In this document: piece after piece, positions 1-9,134 of the stretch
Numbering within the stretch: the stretch's first letter is position 1
How the letters are laid out: every line of letters starts with the position of its first letter
DNA from: Halocalculus aciditolerans
GTDB taxonomy: Archaea > Halobacteriota > Halobacteria > Halobacteriales > Halobacteriaceae
Length of the DNA stretch: 64,000 nt
Assembly (NCBI RefSeq): GCF_014647475.1
Contig: NZ_BMPG01000004.1
Location: forward strand, 124,001-188,000
Reading direction: 5' to 3'
Notes under the pieces: model-generated
What the model was told of the DNA's origin: nothing
What the model saw: the letters and a program-made list of their open reading frames with translations, nothing else
Databases searched by the model: none
Position numbers and translations under genes: made by a program

Positions 1-2
1 GC

Positions 3-617
3 GGCCTCGCCATCTGCGGCGTGAGCGCCGCCGCCGCGGTCGCGGGCGCAATCGACACCGACGACTCCGCGCTCGCGTACGTCGCCGGGACCGTCCTCCT
101 CTTCGACGCTGTGACCCTCGTCCTCTTCCCTCTCGTGGGTCACGCGGTCGGTCTCGGCGGGCGCGAGTTCGGCATCTGGGCGGGCCTCGCGATGTTCTCG
201 ACGGGTCCTGTCGCCGCCGCCGGGTTCGCCTACGGTCCGGCCGCCGGGAAGTGGGCGACCCTGACGAAGCTGGTGCGGAACGCCTTCATCGGCGTCGTCG
301 CCCTCGGTTACGCGGTGGCGTACGGCGAGCGCGGCGACGCCTCAGTACGCGGGTTCGTGTGGACGCGCTTCCCGAAGTTCCTCCTCGGGTTCGCCGTCGT
401 CGCCGCCGTCGCCAACGCCGGGGTTCTGACGGCCGCGAACGTCGACGTCCTCTCGCGGGTCGCGGACTGGCTGTTCGCGCTCGCGTTCGCCGGCCTCGGC
501 TTCGACCTCGACGTCCGCGAGATGCGGGACGCCGGCGTCCGCCCCGTCGTCCTCGCCGCCGTTCACCTCGTCGTCGTCGCCGCCCTCGCCTACGTCGCCG
601 TGACGCTCCTCGCGTAG
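3..617 (+). CDS. YeiH/UPF0324-type membrane protein, 3' part
   Basis: The reading frame is open to the left edge, so the N-terminal half lies outside the window; 204 codons are visible. The visible part starts in a GxxICGVSAAAAVAGAI stretch typical of the conserved hypothetical 698 (YeiH) family of putative anion exporters. It contains about five hydrophobic segments (VAGTVLLFDAVTLVLF, LLGFAVVAAVANAGVL, WLFALAFAGLGF and the C-terminal VVLAAVHLVVVAALAYVAV), consistent with an inner half-bundle. The substrate is not established for archaeal members. The GTG at position 21 is internal to the family motif and is not the true start. Family assignment rests on motif recognition only. Confidence 0.75.
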   Translation, partial: GLAICGVSAAAAVAGAIDTDDSALAYVAGTVLLFDAVTLVLFPLVGHAVGLGGREFGIWAGLAMFSTGPVAAAGFAYGPAAGKWATLTKLVRNAFIGVVALGYAVAYGERGDASVRGFVWTRFPKFLLGFAVVAAVANAGVLTAANVDVLSRVADWLFALAFAGLGFDLDVREMRDAGVRPVVLAAVHLVVVAALAYVAVTLLA

Positions 618-782
618 CGAACACGCGAAGGAGAGAGAACGGAAGAGGCGATGACGTCCGAGACGGACGTGCTCGCGTAGCTGTGGAGCATCCCGGGGTG
701 GCGTGCGAATCGGTGGCGTTCGGCGCTCTATTATTCCATCTGTGTGATTAAGGGCCATACCCTCGACCTCAAACACACCGGA

Positions 783-790
783 TTTATAAT
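783..790 (+). promoter_or_regulatory. TATA box of aconitase gene
   Basis: TTTATAAT is centred about 30 nt before the aconitase ATG. This is the usual distance for a haloarchaeal promoter giving a leaderless or nearly leaderless transcript. No Shine-Dalgarno sequence lies just before the ATG, which agrees. Confidence 0.7.
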
Positions 791-815
791 CGTAGAAGGG
801 TGAGTTTCAGACGCT

Positions 816-2807
816 ATGGGAAAGACGATCACCGAGAAAATCCTCGACGACCACCTCGTTGAGGGCGAACTCGAGCCCGGCGAGGAGATCGGGATCGAGA
901 TCGACCAGGTCCTTTCGCAGGACACCACGGGTACGATGGTCTGGCTGCAGTTCGAGGCGCTCGGCCTCGACGACGTGCAGACCGAGCTGGCGGCGCAGTA
1001 CTGCGACCACCAGACGTACCAGTTCGACTTCAAGAACACGGACGACCACCGCTTCCTGCGCTCCGCGGCGGGCACCTACGGTGCGTACTTCTCCCGACCG
1101 GGTAACGGCATCTGCCACCAGGTCCATAAGGAGAACTTCGCCGCGCCCGGGAAGACCCTCCTCGGCTCCGACAGCCACACGCCGACGCCCGGCGGCCTCG
1201 GCGAGCTCGCCATCGGTGCCGGTGGCCTCGACATCGCCGTCGCCATGGGTGGCGGCGCGTACTACGTCGAGATGCCGGAGATCGTGAACGTCCAGCTCGA
1301 AGGCGAACTCCCCGAGTGGGCGACCGCGAAGGACATCGCACTCGAGATGCTGCGTCGCCTCACGGTCAAGGGCGGCGTCGGCAAGATCTTCGAGTACACC
1401 GGCGAGGGCGCAGAGTCCCTCACCATCCCCGAGCGCACCACCATCACGAACCTCGGGACGGAGCTCGGCGCGACCTCCTCCATCTTCGGGACGGACGAGA
1501 AGACGAAGGACTGGCTCTCGCGCATCGGCCGCGAGGACGAGTACGTCGAGCTCTCCGCCGACGACGACGCGGAGTACGCCGACACCATCACCGTCGACCT
1601 CTCCGAGCTCGAGCCGCTCATCGCGAAGCCGTCGATGCCGGACAACGTCGTCCCCGTCCGCGAGGTCGCGGGCCAGGACGTCGAGCAGGTCATGGTCGGC
1701 TCCTGCACGAACGGCGCGTACGAGGACATCCTCCCGGCCGCGAAGATGGTCGAGGACCGCGAAATCGCGCGCCACACCGAGATGATCGTCGCGCCCGGCT
1801 CCAAGCAGGCCAGCGAGATGCTCGCCCGCGAGGGCTGGACGGCCGAACTGATGGCCGCCGGCGTCAACTTCTCCGAGGCGACCTGCGGGGCGTGTATCGG
1901 CATCGGTCACGTCCCCGCCTCCGACTCCGTCTCGCTGCGTACCTTCAACCGGAACTTCGAAGGTCGCTCCGGCATCGAGGACGACTCCGTCTTCCTCTGC
2001 TCGCCGGAAGTCGCCGCCGCCGCCGCCATCAAGGGCGAAATCGTCGACCCGCGCGACCTCGCCGACGAACTCGGCGACCTCGAGGCCCCCGGCCTCGAGA
2101 TGGGCTCGACGTACAGCGCCGGCATGGGTCAGGACGACCCCGACATCATCAGCCCCGAGGAGGCCATCGACGACGAGCTCATCAAGGGCCCGAACATCGG
2201 TGACGTCCCGCTGAAGGACGAGCTCGACTCGGACATCGAAGGTCCCGCCCTCCTGAAGATGGAGGACAACATCACGACGGACCACATCATCCCGGCGACG
2301 TCCGACATCCTCAAGTACCGCTCGAACATCGAGAAGCTCTCGGACTTCACGCTCTCGCGTGTCGACGAGACCTTCTCGCAGCGCGCGAAGGACTCCGACG
2401 GCGGGTTCCTCGTCGCCGGCGAGAACTACGGGCAGGGCTCCTCGCGTGAGCACGCGGCCCTCTGTCCGATGTACCTCGGTATCGAGGGCGTTCTCGCGCA
2501 GTCCTTCGCCCGCATCCACAAGGCGAACCTGTTCAACTTCGGCCTCGTCCCGCTCACCATCGACGAGGACACCTACGCGAAGATCGACCAGGGCGACAAC
2601 GTCGAGATCGTCGACGACGTCGCGGAAGGCGTCCGCTCCGGCAAGGAGACCTTCACCGTGCGCGTGAACGACGACTGGGAGGCCGAGGCCCACCTCGACG
2701 CCTCCGAGCGCGAACGCCGCATTCTCGCCGCCGGCGGCAAGCTCTCCCTCACGAAGCAGCAGTACGAGGAAGACGGCAGCAGCGGCGCGACGCCCGCGGA
2801 CGACTAA
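816..2807 (+). CDS. acn: Aconitate hydratase
   Basis: 663 residues, the normal size for the short aconitase form of haloarchaea. It interconverts citrate and isocitrate in the TCA cycle in the cytoplasm. The N-terminal three domains carry the 4Fe-4S ligand cysteines: GSCTNG near residue 296 and CGACIG near 356-359. The C-terminal swivel domain has the GENYGQGSSREHAAL loop near residue 535. The DSHTPTPGGLGEL motif is also present. The ATG follows a TATA box at leaderless spacing. It is a single-gene unit on the plus strand. All key residues are present. Confidence 0.97.
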   Translation: MGKTITEKILDDHLVEGELEPGEEIGIEIDQVLSQDTTGTMVWLQFEALGLDDVQTELAAQYCDHQTYQFDFKNTDDHRFLRSAAGTYGAYFSRPGNGICHQVHKENFAAPGKTLLGSDSHTPTPGGLGELAIGAGGLDIAVAMGGGAYYVEMPEIVNVQLEGELPEWATAKDIALEMLRRLTVKGGVGKIFEYTGEGAESLTIPERTTITNLGTELGATSSIFGTDEKTKDWLSRIGREDEYVELSADDDAEYADTITVDLSELEPLIAKPSMPDNVVPVREVAGQDVEQVMVGSCTNGAYEDILPAAKMVEDREIARHTEMIVAPGSKQASEMLAREGWTAELMAAGVNFSEATCGACIGIGHVPASDSVSLRTFNRNFEGRSGIEDDSVFLCSPEVAAAAAIKGEIVDPRDLADELGDLEAPGLEMGSTYSAGMGQDDPDIISPEEAIDDELIKGPNIGDVPLKDELDSDIEGPALLKMEDNITTDHIIPATSDILKYRSNIEKLSDFTLSRVDETFSQRAKDSDGGFLVAGENYGQGSSREHAALCPMYLGIEGVLAQSFARIHKANLFNFGLVPLTIDEDTYAKIDQGDNVEIVDDVAEGVRSGKETFTVRVNDDWEAEAHLDASERERRILAAGGKLSLTKQQYEEDGSSGATPADD

Positions 2808-2980
2808 GCAACCTTCTCCCGCACCCGCGGTTCTTTTTCGCCACGCCCACCAGCCGCAGGTACACGCCCGCTATATCGTATATTCTCGTCGTTGAGCGAT
2901 AATCTAACGGTGTTCGTATCATTCTGAAAAACGGATATGGGCCGTAGGTTACATATCCTCCTGGCTGCTACGACCGGCAC

Positions 2981-3493
2981 GTGACGGCCACGCAGCGGTT
3001 CGAGCACGGGGGAATCCGGCAAGCCGTTCGCGGTGACCTACTGGACATCTTCCGCATCGAGAAGACGGTGTTCGAACAGCCGTGGCCGTTCTCGGCGTTC
3101 GAGCGCTATCTCGGCGAACCCGGGTTCTTAGTCGCCGAGGGGAACAGCACGGCCGACCCGACGGCGGGGAACGCCGGCGCGGAGAACATCGCGGGCTACA
3201 CGGTCTGCGACACCATTCCGAGCCACGGCCGCCCGCTCGGCCACGTGAAGGACCTCGCCGTCCACCCCGACCGACAGGGAGAGGGGCTCGGGCGCGCGCT
3301 CCTCGAACGCGGCCTCGCCGTGCTCGCCGCGCAGAACGTCCGCTCCGTCAAACTCGAAGTGCGCCGGTCCAACCAGGCCGCGCTCTCCCTCTACCGCGAC
3401 CACGGCTTCGAATACCTCCGGACGCTCCCGCGCTACTACTCCGACGGCGAGGACGCGTTCGTGATGATCTGCCGGCTCCCGAACCGCGACTGA
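2981..3493 (+). CDS. rimI: Ribosomal protein S18-alanine N-acetyltransferase (GNAT)
   Basis: 170 residues of the GNAT fold. Visible parts are the substrate side with IFRIEKTVFEQPWPFSAFERYL near the N terminus, the acetyl-CoA pyrophosphate loop (VHPDRQGEGLGRALL) and the C-terminal RSNQAALSLYRDHGF motif, all typical of RimI/Ard1-type protein N-terminal acetyltransferases. The GTG start is chosen because a TATA-like TTACATAT lies about 30 nt upstream. In archaea this enzyme acetylates many protein N termini, so the S18-specific name is conventional. Confidence 0.88.
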   Translation: MTATQRFEHGGIRQAVRGDLLDIFRIEKTVFEQPWPFSAFERYLGEPGFLVAEGNSTADPTAGNAGAENIAGYTVCDTIPSHGRPLGHVKDLAVHPDRQGEGLGRALLERGLAVLAAQNVRSVKLEVRRSNQAALSLYRDHGFEYLRTLPRYYSDGEDAFVMICRLPNRD

Positions 3494-3525
3494 TTCAAAG
3501 CTCGCGTGCGTGGGTCCGGATAGTT

Positions 3526-3960
3526 ATGGGATTCGCGTGTCCGGTCTGTGACGAGCACGTCCCCGACGCCGAGCACCTCGCGGACCACCTCGCGTTCGCG
3601 GCGGTGACGGGCGACAGTGAGCACGACGAGTGGCTGGACGAGCACGCGCCGGGCTGGGAGGACGCCGGCACCGAGGCGCTCGCGCCGCGCGTCACCGAGC
3701 ACGCCGACGAGGTGGCGTTCGAGGTGACGACGGAGCCGGCGCACGACCACGAGCACGAGCACGGCCACGACTCCGGGCTGCCGGGCGACACGCGCGGCGA
3801 CGTGGCGCTCGACGCGGAAGCCCAACAGATTCTCGAAGAGGCCGCGGAGATGACGCAGCAGATGTACCCAGAAGGCGAGAAGGGCGGAGAAGCCGGCGAC
3901 GACGAGGACGGGGACGGCGATGAGGACGCGGAAGCCGGGGCGGAAAGCGAAGACGAGTAG
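3526..3960 (+). CDS. Conserved haloarchaeal protein (DUF5810-like) with zinc-finger start
   Basis: 144 residues. It begins MGFACPVCDEHVPDAEHLADHLA, a Cx2C plus two-histidine pattern that looks like a C2H2 zinc finger. A second conserved patch, AQQILEEAAEMTQQMYP, sits near residues 105-122, and a very acidic tail follows. I recall this as DUF5810, which is usually found next to DUF5809, the next gene here. The His/Glu-rich middle (HDHEHEHGHD) could bind metal. Function is unknown. The longer frame upstream overlaps rimI and is not used; this ATG is the first with a family-like N terminus. Confidence 0.8.
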   Translation: MGFACPVCDEHVPDAEHLADHLAFAAVTGDSEHDEWLDEHAPGWEDAGTEALAPRVTEHADEVAFEVTTEPAHDHEHEHGHDSGLPGDTRGDVALDAEAQQILEEAAEMTQQMYPEGEKGGEAGDDEDGDGDEDAEAGAESEDE

Positions 3961-3984
3961 GGCGTTCGGGTTCGAAGCACGAGC

Positions 3985-4404
3985 ATGAGTGAGACGCAGG
4001 GGTTGCTCGCGCCGGCGACGCCGAGTGACGTCGAGGACGCGTACGTGGACGTCGGGCCGGTTGCGCAGACGGTGACGCGCGAGGTGGCGAAGGCCATGGC
4101 GTTCGATAAGGCGGAGTACGACGAGCGCGTGACGAGCGACGTCGTGGAGACGGCGCGCGACGCGCTCTTCGCCGGCCTCCTCGAAGTCGAAACCGGGACG
4201 ACGGCGGAGTTCGAGGCGTGGCGCGACGCCCACGACGACTACGAGGTGGAGTGGAACGGGAGCGAGGACGTCGACGGCGTCGCCTGGCACGTCGTCCCCT
4301 TCGAGGACACCGTCGTCGCCGCGTCCTACCAGAACGAAGCGGACGCCGCCGTGAGCACGCTCCGCCGAATCGCCTTCGGGAAGTATTATCGTCCCGTCCT
4401 GTAG
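3985..4404 (+). CDS. Conserved haloarchaeal protein (DUF5809-like)
   Basis: 139 residues with no recognised catalytic motif. The N terminus (GLLAPATPSDVEDAYVDVGP) and the segment VAKAMAFDKAEYDERVTSDV resemble the DUF5809 family. It starts 24 bp after the DUF5810-like gene on the same strand, the arrangement I associate with this pair in haloarchaea, so co-transcription is likely. It is soluble and acidic, with no signal peptide. Function is unknown. Confidence 0.8.
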   Translation: MSETQGLLAPATPSDVEDAYVDVGPVAQTVTREVAKAMAFDKAEYDERVTSDVVETARDALFAGLLEVETGTTAEFEAWRDAHDDYEVEWNGSEDVDGVAWHVVPFEDTVVAASYQNEADAAVSTLRRIAFGKYYRPVL

Positions 4405-4444
4405 AGTCGAACGAGCGAAGTAGCGGCGGCGAGACACCGCGCGT

Positions 4445-4990
4445 ATGGACCCTCGCGACTGGGACTGGCCGGTCCTCGAATCGAGCGCCGAGTACGAGAC
4501 CGGCTGGTACACGGGCGGCTACGACCGCGTCGAACAACCCGACGGCACGGAGAAGAACTACTACTGGGCGGACCTCCCCGACGCCGTCGTCGTCGTCGCG
4601 AGGAAGGGCGAAGCAGTCGTCTTCATCGAGCAGTACCGCCCCCCGATTCGTGAGCACTGCCTCGAACTGGTCGCGGGCATCGTCGAAGAAGGCGAGTCGT
4701 ACGAGGAGGCGGCGCTCCGCGAACTCCGCGAGGAGACGGGGTACGAGGCGGCGAACCCCGAGCTGCTCCAGACGTTCAACGTCGCGACGGGCGTGCTCCG
4801 CCACGAGCGCGGCATCGTCGTCGCCGACGTCACCGGGGAGAGCGAGGACGGCCGCGCGCTCGACACCAACGAGTTCATCGAGGTGACGGAGCGCCCCGCG
4901 GACGAGGCGCTCGCCGCCGCGCGCGAGCAGCCGGCGAACGACGCCACCATCGAGGGCCTCCTGCTCGCGCGGGCCGACGGCTACCTCTAA
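4445..4990 (+). CDS. Nudix hydrolase (ADP-ribose pyrophosphatase-like)
   Basis: 181 residues. A complete Nudix box runs from GIVEEGESYEEAALRELREE to the following TGYE, near residues 79-101, and gives the Mg-binding RELREE core. The preceding VVFIEQYRPPIREHCLELVAG segment is typical of the ADP-ribose pyrophosphatase group. The enzyme should split nucleoside diphosphate-X compounds in the cytoplasm; the exact substrate cannot be read from the sequence. It follows the DUF5809-like gene by 40 bp and may share its transcript. Confidence 0.85.
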   Translation: MDPRDWDWPVLESSAEYETGWYTGGYDRVEQPDGTEKNYYWADLPDAVVVVARKGEAVVFIEQYRPPIREHCLELVAGIVEEGESYEEAALRELREETGYEAANPELLQTFNVATGVLRHERGIVVADVTGESEDGRALDTNEFIEVTERPADEALAAAREQPANDATIEGLLLARADGYL

Positions 4991-5036
4991 CACCGCCAGC
5001 GTCGGGCTTATCCCTCCGAATCTCCACACTCCGGGT

Positions 5037-5396
5037 ATGGACGGCGAAATCACGCCCGAGGAAGTGAACGCCCTCACCGTGGGCGAGGACGTGCGCGTCG
5101 TGGACATCCGGATGCCGGGCGCGTACCAGCGCGGCCACATCCCCGGGAGCGAGAACATCCCCTTCCAGCAGCTCCCGCAGCGCGTCGGCGACCTCGACGG
5201 CGCGTCCCACGTCGTCACCGTCTGCCCGCACGGCAAGTCGAGCGTGCAGGCCGCGAACCTCGTCGCGTCCTACGACGGCCTCGACGACGACGCCCGCGTC
5301 CAGAGCATGCAGGGCGGCCTCTCCGCCTGGGAGTACGACCTCGAAACCCCAGAGCAGCGCGACGAAGGCCCGAGCGCGCCCGAGTCGCCCTTCTGA
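5037..5396 (+). CDS. Rhodanese-like single-domain protein
   Basis: 119 residues, one rhodanese domain. The family pattern VVDIRMPGAYQRGHIPGSENIP is at residues 22-43. The active-site cysteine is near residue 62 in TVCPHGKSS, followed by the ...AANLVASY helix and the MQGGLSAWE segment. Such domains carry persulfide sulfur or act in sulfur relay; here the catalytic Cys is present. It lies 46 bp downstream of the Nudix gene on the same strand. The partner is not known. Confidence 0.88.
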   Translation: MDGEITPEEVNALTVGEDVRVVDIRMPGAYQRGHIPGSENIPFQQLPQRVGDLDGASHVVTVCPHGKSSVQAANLVASYDGLDDDARVQSMQGGLSAWEYDLETPEQRDEGPSAPESPF

Positions 5397-5533
5397 GCGC
5401 ACACTAAGACCGGTTTTCCGTCGCTCTTCGGTCGTGAGCGACGCGTGCGTCCCGAGCGTGCTCGTCGCGCGAGCGGGTCGCTACGTAGCGTGGCGTTCGC
5501 GAAAAGTCCGAGCCGATGTGGCGTGGAAGTCGG

Positions 5534-5878
<345 letters not shown>

Positions 5879-8089
5879 TCACCACCAGTCAGGCACGGGG
5901 AGGCGGGTGTGGGCGGCGACGAACGCGCGAGCCTGCCGGGCGGCGGCGCGTGCGGCGTCGTCGTCGAGGCCGGTGCCGTAGCGGGCGCGTTCGCGGGCGG
6001 CGGCGACGGCGCGCACCGAGTCGGGGGCGCGGACGGCGTCGAGGTAGGCGCGGACGGTCTCGCCGTCGCGGCGCGGCCGGTAGGTGCGTTCGAGTACGTA
6101 CTCGACGCGGGCGAACGCGCCGATGGCGACGTCCTCGGGCGAGCCGGTGAGGCGGCGGCGCAGCCAGACGGCGCGCGCGACGCGCCCCGGGAGGCCGCTG
6201 TACTGGAGCGCGCCGACCAGCCCGCCGCCCAAGAGCCCCCAGAGCGCGAGCGTGCCGGGCGGCGGGAGCGTGACCCCGCCCGCGCCGCTCGCGGCCGTGG
6301 TGCCCGTGGCGGTGGAGTTGTTCGCGGCGTCGCGGACGCCCTCGAGGCCGCCGGGGAGACCGGTCGTGGTGGCGTTCGGCGGCGTCGTCGCGGTGTCGGT
6401 CGTCGCAGTCTCGCTCGACGCGTCGGGCGTCGTCGTGGTCGTGGTCGTAGCGGTGTCGCTGCCGAGCGCGTCGACGTTCTCCGTGCCGTTCTCGCGGGCG
6501 GTTTCGAGGCGGTCGGTTTCGGCGGTCTGCCGCGGGCCGCCGGGCGTCGGGTCGAAGCGCACCCAGCCGTACTCGGGGAAGTACGCCTCCACCCACGCGT
6601 GGGAGTCGTAGCCGCGGACGACCCACTGGTTCGCGTCGACCTGCTGGCCGGACGTGTAGCCGACGGCGAACCGCGCGGGGATGCCCTGCGTGCGGAGCAT
6701 CGTCACCATCGACGTCGCGTAGTACGTGCAGTAGCCCGTGGCGTCGTCGCTCAGGACGAAGTAGTTCACGAGGTTTCCGCGCGGGTTGGGCGCGTCGAGG
6801 TCGTACTCGCGGTTCGCGGCGAGCCACGACTCGATGGCGCGCGCCTTCCCGTACGGCGTCTCCGCGTCCGCCGTGACGTTCGCGGTGACTCGGGCGACCG
6901 CGGGGTCCGTCGTCTCGGGGACCTGGAGGTAGTTCTCGGCGACGTCCTCGGGGTAGTCGGTTCCCGCGGCGCGGAGCTGGGCGGGCGTGGCGTTCACGCG
7001 CTCGCTCTCCACGCGGTAGGTCGTCGGCGGGTCGGTGTCTTCGTCGGGGCGGAGGTTCCCGAAGCGCGTGACCGAGTAGTCGATGCCGTCGACGTCGACG
7101 GGTTCGGCGGCCGCGGGGAGCGCGTCGGCGGACCGCCGGAGCGTGATAGTCTGTTCGAGGGATTCTTCGGGGCCGGGCGGCCCGCGGAGCGAGCCGCCTT
7201 CGCTCGCGCCCGTCTGGAGCCAGCTCGTCCCCGTGAAGCGGTCGTAGGACGCGACCCGGTAGTACGGCGGGTCGCTCGCGGGCGTACAGGTGAACTCGTT
7301 CGTGCCGTTCACGGCCCGGCATCGGTAGTCGTAGCCGTCGAGGGACGCGACGAAGTTGACTTTCGGGGAGAGGCGGATGCGGCCGCCGACGGCGACGTGG
7401 TCGTCGGGCGCGGACAGGTCGGTGGTCGGCGTCGGCGGGGTGACGAGCGGCGTGCCCGCCCCACCAGGAACGGCGGTGACGACGGCGGGCGCGAGGACGC
7501 AGACGGCGACGCCGGCGGCGAGGAGTTGCGCTTGGCGTTTCCCGCCGCCGCCGTGATCGGCGATGCGGCCGCAGGCGACGGCGAGGAGCGCGGCGACCGT
7601 GCCGACGAGCGTCGCGACCGCGCCCGCGTCACCCGTGAGGACGAAGAATCCGAGCATGCCGCCGGCGACGAGCGCCGCGGCGGAGTAGTTCCGTCGGAAG
7701 CCGAAGTACCACGTGAGAAAGAGCGGCGCGGGCGTGACGGCGGTCGCCCACGCGCCGGCCTCGACGAGCCGGTAGATGGAGAAGCCGGTGAGGAGCGCGA
7801 GCGTGTCGGTCGTGACGCTCGTCGGCGTGAGCGAGTCCCGAATCGCCTCGGGGATGACGAGGAGGTAGACGGCGAACCCGGCGAGCAGAACGACGACGCC
7901 GAGCGCGAGGGCCTGCGGGCCGCTGAGGTCGCGGAGGAGCCACGCGAGCGCGAGCGCGCCGCCGGCGGCGAGCGCGAGCGTGGAGACGCCGCCGACGACG
8001 GAGACGACGCCGAGCGCGACGGCGACCCACGACGCGGAGACGGCGGCGAGCGCGGCGAGCGCACCCACACGGTAGGCCGTGGTCGTCAC
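5879..8089 (-). CDS. Membrane transglutaminase-like protein (TgpA type)
   Basis: 736 residues. An N-terminal bundle of about seven hydrophobic segments (residues 1-215) is followed by a DUF3488-like extracytoplasmic region. The transglutaminase core has the Cys in ATGYCTYYATSM, the His in YDSHAWVEAYFP and the Asp in VRFDPTPGG. A Thr-rich linker, one more membrane segment (LALWGLLGGGLVGALQY) and a cytoplasmic DUF4129-like tail end it. The full catalytic triad is present. It is the last gene of a MoxR - DUF58 - transglutaminase operon, a widespread trio of unclear role, probably in envelope-protein handling. The GTG start has GGAGGTG 5 nt upstream (see the repeat at 8084). Confidence 0.9.
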   Translation of the reverse strand: MTTTAYRVGALAALAAVSASWVAVALGVVSVVGGVSTLALAAGGALALAWLLRDLSGPQALALGVVVLLAGFAVYLLVIPEAIRDSLTPTSVTTDTLALLTGFSIYRLVEAGAWATAVTPAPLFLTWYFGFRRNYSAAALVAGGMLGFFVLTGDAGAVATLVGTVAALLAVACGRIADHGGGGKRQAQLLAAGVAVCVLAPAVVTAVPGGAGTPLVTPPTPTTDLSAPDDHVAVGGRIRLSPKVNFVASLDGYDYRCRAVNGTNEFTCTPASDPPYYRVASYDRFTGTSWLQTGASEGGSLRGPPGPEESLEQTITLRRSADALPAAAEPVDVDGIDYSVTRFGNLRPDEDTDPPTTYRVESERVNATPAQLRAAGTDYPEDVAENYLQVPETTDPAVARVTANVTADAETPYGKARAIESWLAANREYDLDAPNPRGNLVNYFVLSDDATGYCTYYATSMVTMLRTQGIPARFAVGYTSGQQVDANQWVVRGYDSHAWVEAYFPEYGWVRFDPTPGGPRQTAETDRLETARENGTENVDALGSDTATTTTTTTPDASSETATTDTATTPPNATTTGLPGGLEGVRDAANNSTATGTTAASGAGGVTLPPPGTLALWGLLGGGLVGALQYSGLPGRVARAVWLRRRLTGSPEDVAIGAFARVEYVLERTYRPRRDGETVRAYLDAVRAPDSVRAVAAARERARYGTGLDDDAARAAARQARAFVAAHTRLPVPDWW

Positions 8090-8140
8090 GCCGCCACCTC
8101 CGCGGTGGCAACCATCTCGGGCGTCACGCCGCCACCTCCG
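8084..8140. repeat. Duplicated stop/RBS/start junction (19-bp direct repeat)
   Basis: The 19-mer CGTCACGCCGCCACCTCCG occurs at 8084-8102 and again at 8122-8140, offset by 38 bp. On the minus strand each copy reads GGAGGTGGCGGCGTGACG. The upstream-gene copy uses TGA as the DUF58 stop; the other supplies the Shine-Dalgarno and GTG start of the transglutaminase gene. A 38-bp tandem duplication of what was once a GTGA stop/start overlap explains the layout. Confidence 0.8.
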
Positions 8141-9128
8141 ACGAGTCTGTCGTCTCGTCGGGCGCGCCGACGACTTCGCCGTAGCGTCGCGTCATGCCGG
8201 CCGCGGTGACGGTGACGTGGCCGCCGTCGGCGGGCGCGTTCACCGCGACGTCCGCGGGGTCGGTGGGGTCGCGGCGGACGGTGCCGCCGTCGAAGCGCGC
8301 GAGCGCGTCGAGGACGCGGCGGCGGTGGTCGTCGCCGCGCGCGGCCGAGAGGCGGGTCGTCGGCGTGTGGAGGGCGACGTCGACGCCGTGGTCGAGGCAG
8401 AAGACGGCGATGCTCGCGGCGGCCTCCGCGGCGCTGTCGACCCGCGGTCCGTCGGCGCTCACCGCGATAGTGACGGCGTTCGTCGCGCCCTCGCCCGCGT
8501 ACGTCGTGACGACGAGGTCGCCGTCGCGTTTCGCGGACACGCGCCAGTTCACGTCGCGGAGGGAGTCGCCGGCGCGGTACTCGCGGAGCGAGTCGAACTG
8601 CCCGCGCTCGTCGGTCAGGCCGACGTAGCCCGCGAGGAGCGACGCCGTCTCGTGGAGTCGGTGGACGCGCGGCTGTACGAGCACGGTCCCCTCGTTCCGC
8701 ACGGAGAACGACCGCGTCCAGAGGCCGAGCGGGTCGGACGCCGTCACGAGCGTCGGCCCCACGGTGTGTTCGCCGCGCTCGTCGAACGTCACGGCGCGCG
8801 TCGCCTCGCGGCCGTCCGCGACCGTCTCCAGCGTGCTCGCGCCCCGGATACCGTCGAGCGGGTCGACGACCGATACCGTCGGTTCGCCCGATTGCTCGAC
8901 GGAGAGCGAGAGCACGTGGCTGTCGCCGCGGCGCACCGTCTCCGGGACGCGGCGGTAGACGGACGGTCTGTCGAGCCGGCGGACGTAGACGAACGCGCCG
9001 GCGAGGACGACGAAGAGCGGGACGGCGACGGCGTTCAGCGTCCGCCCGCCGAACAGCCAGCCGGCGGCGAGCGCGGCGACGGCGAACACGAGGACCGCGA
9101 CGCCGCGGCGCGTCAGCGTGGTCTGCAT
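8124..9128 (-). CDS. DUF58 protein
   Basis: 334 residues. Two membrane segments lie at residues 12-45, followed by a domain with beta-rich repeats. The DUF58 signature REYRAGDSLRDVNWRVSAKR sits near residues 183-202, and the remainder is a von Willebrand A-like fold (VTIAVSADGPRVDSAAEAAASIA). DUF58 proteins usually work with MoxR ATPases, here encoded 6 bp upstream on the same strand. The likely role is an adaptor or target of the MoxR chaperone at the membrane. It is the middle gene of the three-gene operon. Confidence 0.9.
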   Translation of the reverse strand: MQTTLTRRGVAVLVFAVAALAAGWLFGGRTLNAVAVPLFVVLAGAFVYVRRLDRPSVYRRVPETVRRGDSHVLSLSVEQSGEPTVSVVDPLDGIRGASTLETVADGREATRAVTFDERGEHTVGPTLVTASDPLGLWTRSFSVRNEGTVLVQPRVHRLHETASLLAGYVGLTDERGQFDSLREYRAGDSLRDVNWRVSAKRDGDLVVTTYAGEGATNAVTIAVSADGPRVDSAAEAAASIAVFCLDHGVDVALHTPTTRLSAARGDDHRRRVLDALARFDGGTVRRDPTDPADVAVNAPADGGHVTVTAAGMTRRYGEVVGAPDETTDSSEVAA

Positions 9129-9134
9129 CCGGTG

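Noticed and set aside
807-2693. Long minus-strand open frame opposite aconitase, and many similar long frames elsewhere
   Set aside because: They are high-GC shadows: Val/Leu/Asp/Arg-rich with no domain, antisense to genes with clear families.
5909-8209. A 766-codon plus-strand frame opposite the transglutaminase gene
   Set aside because: Composition is Arg/Gly/Ala/Val with no motif; the minus-strand gene has a full catalytic triad and membrane spans.
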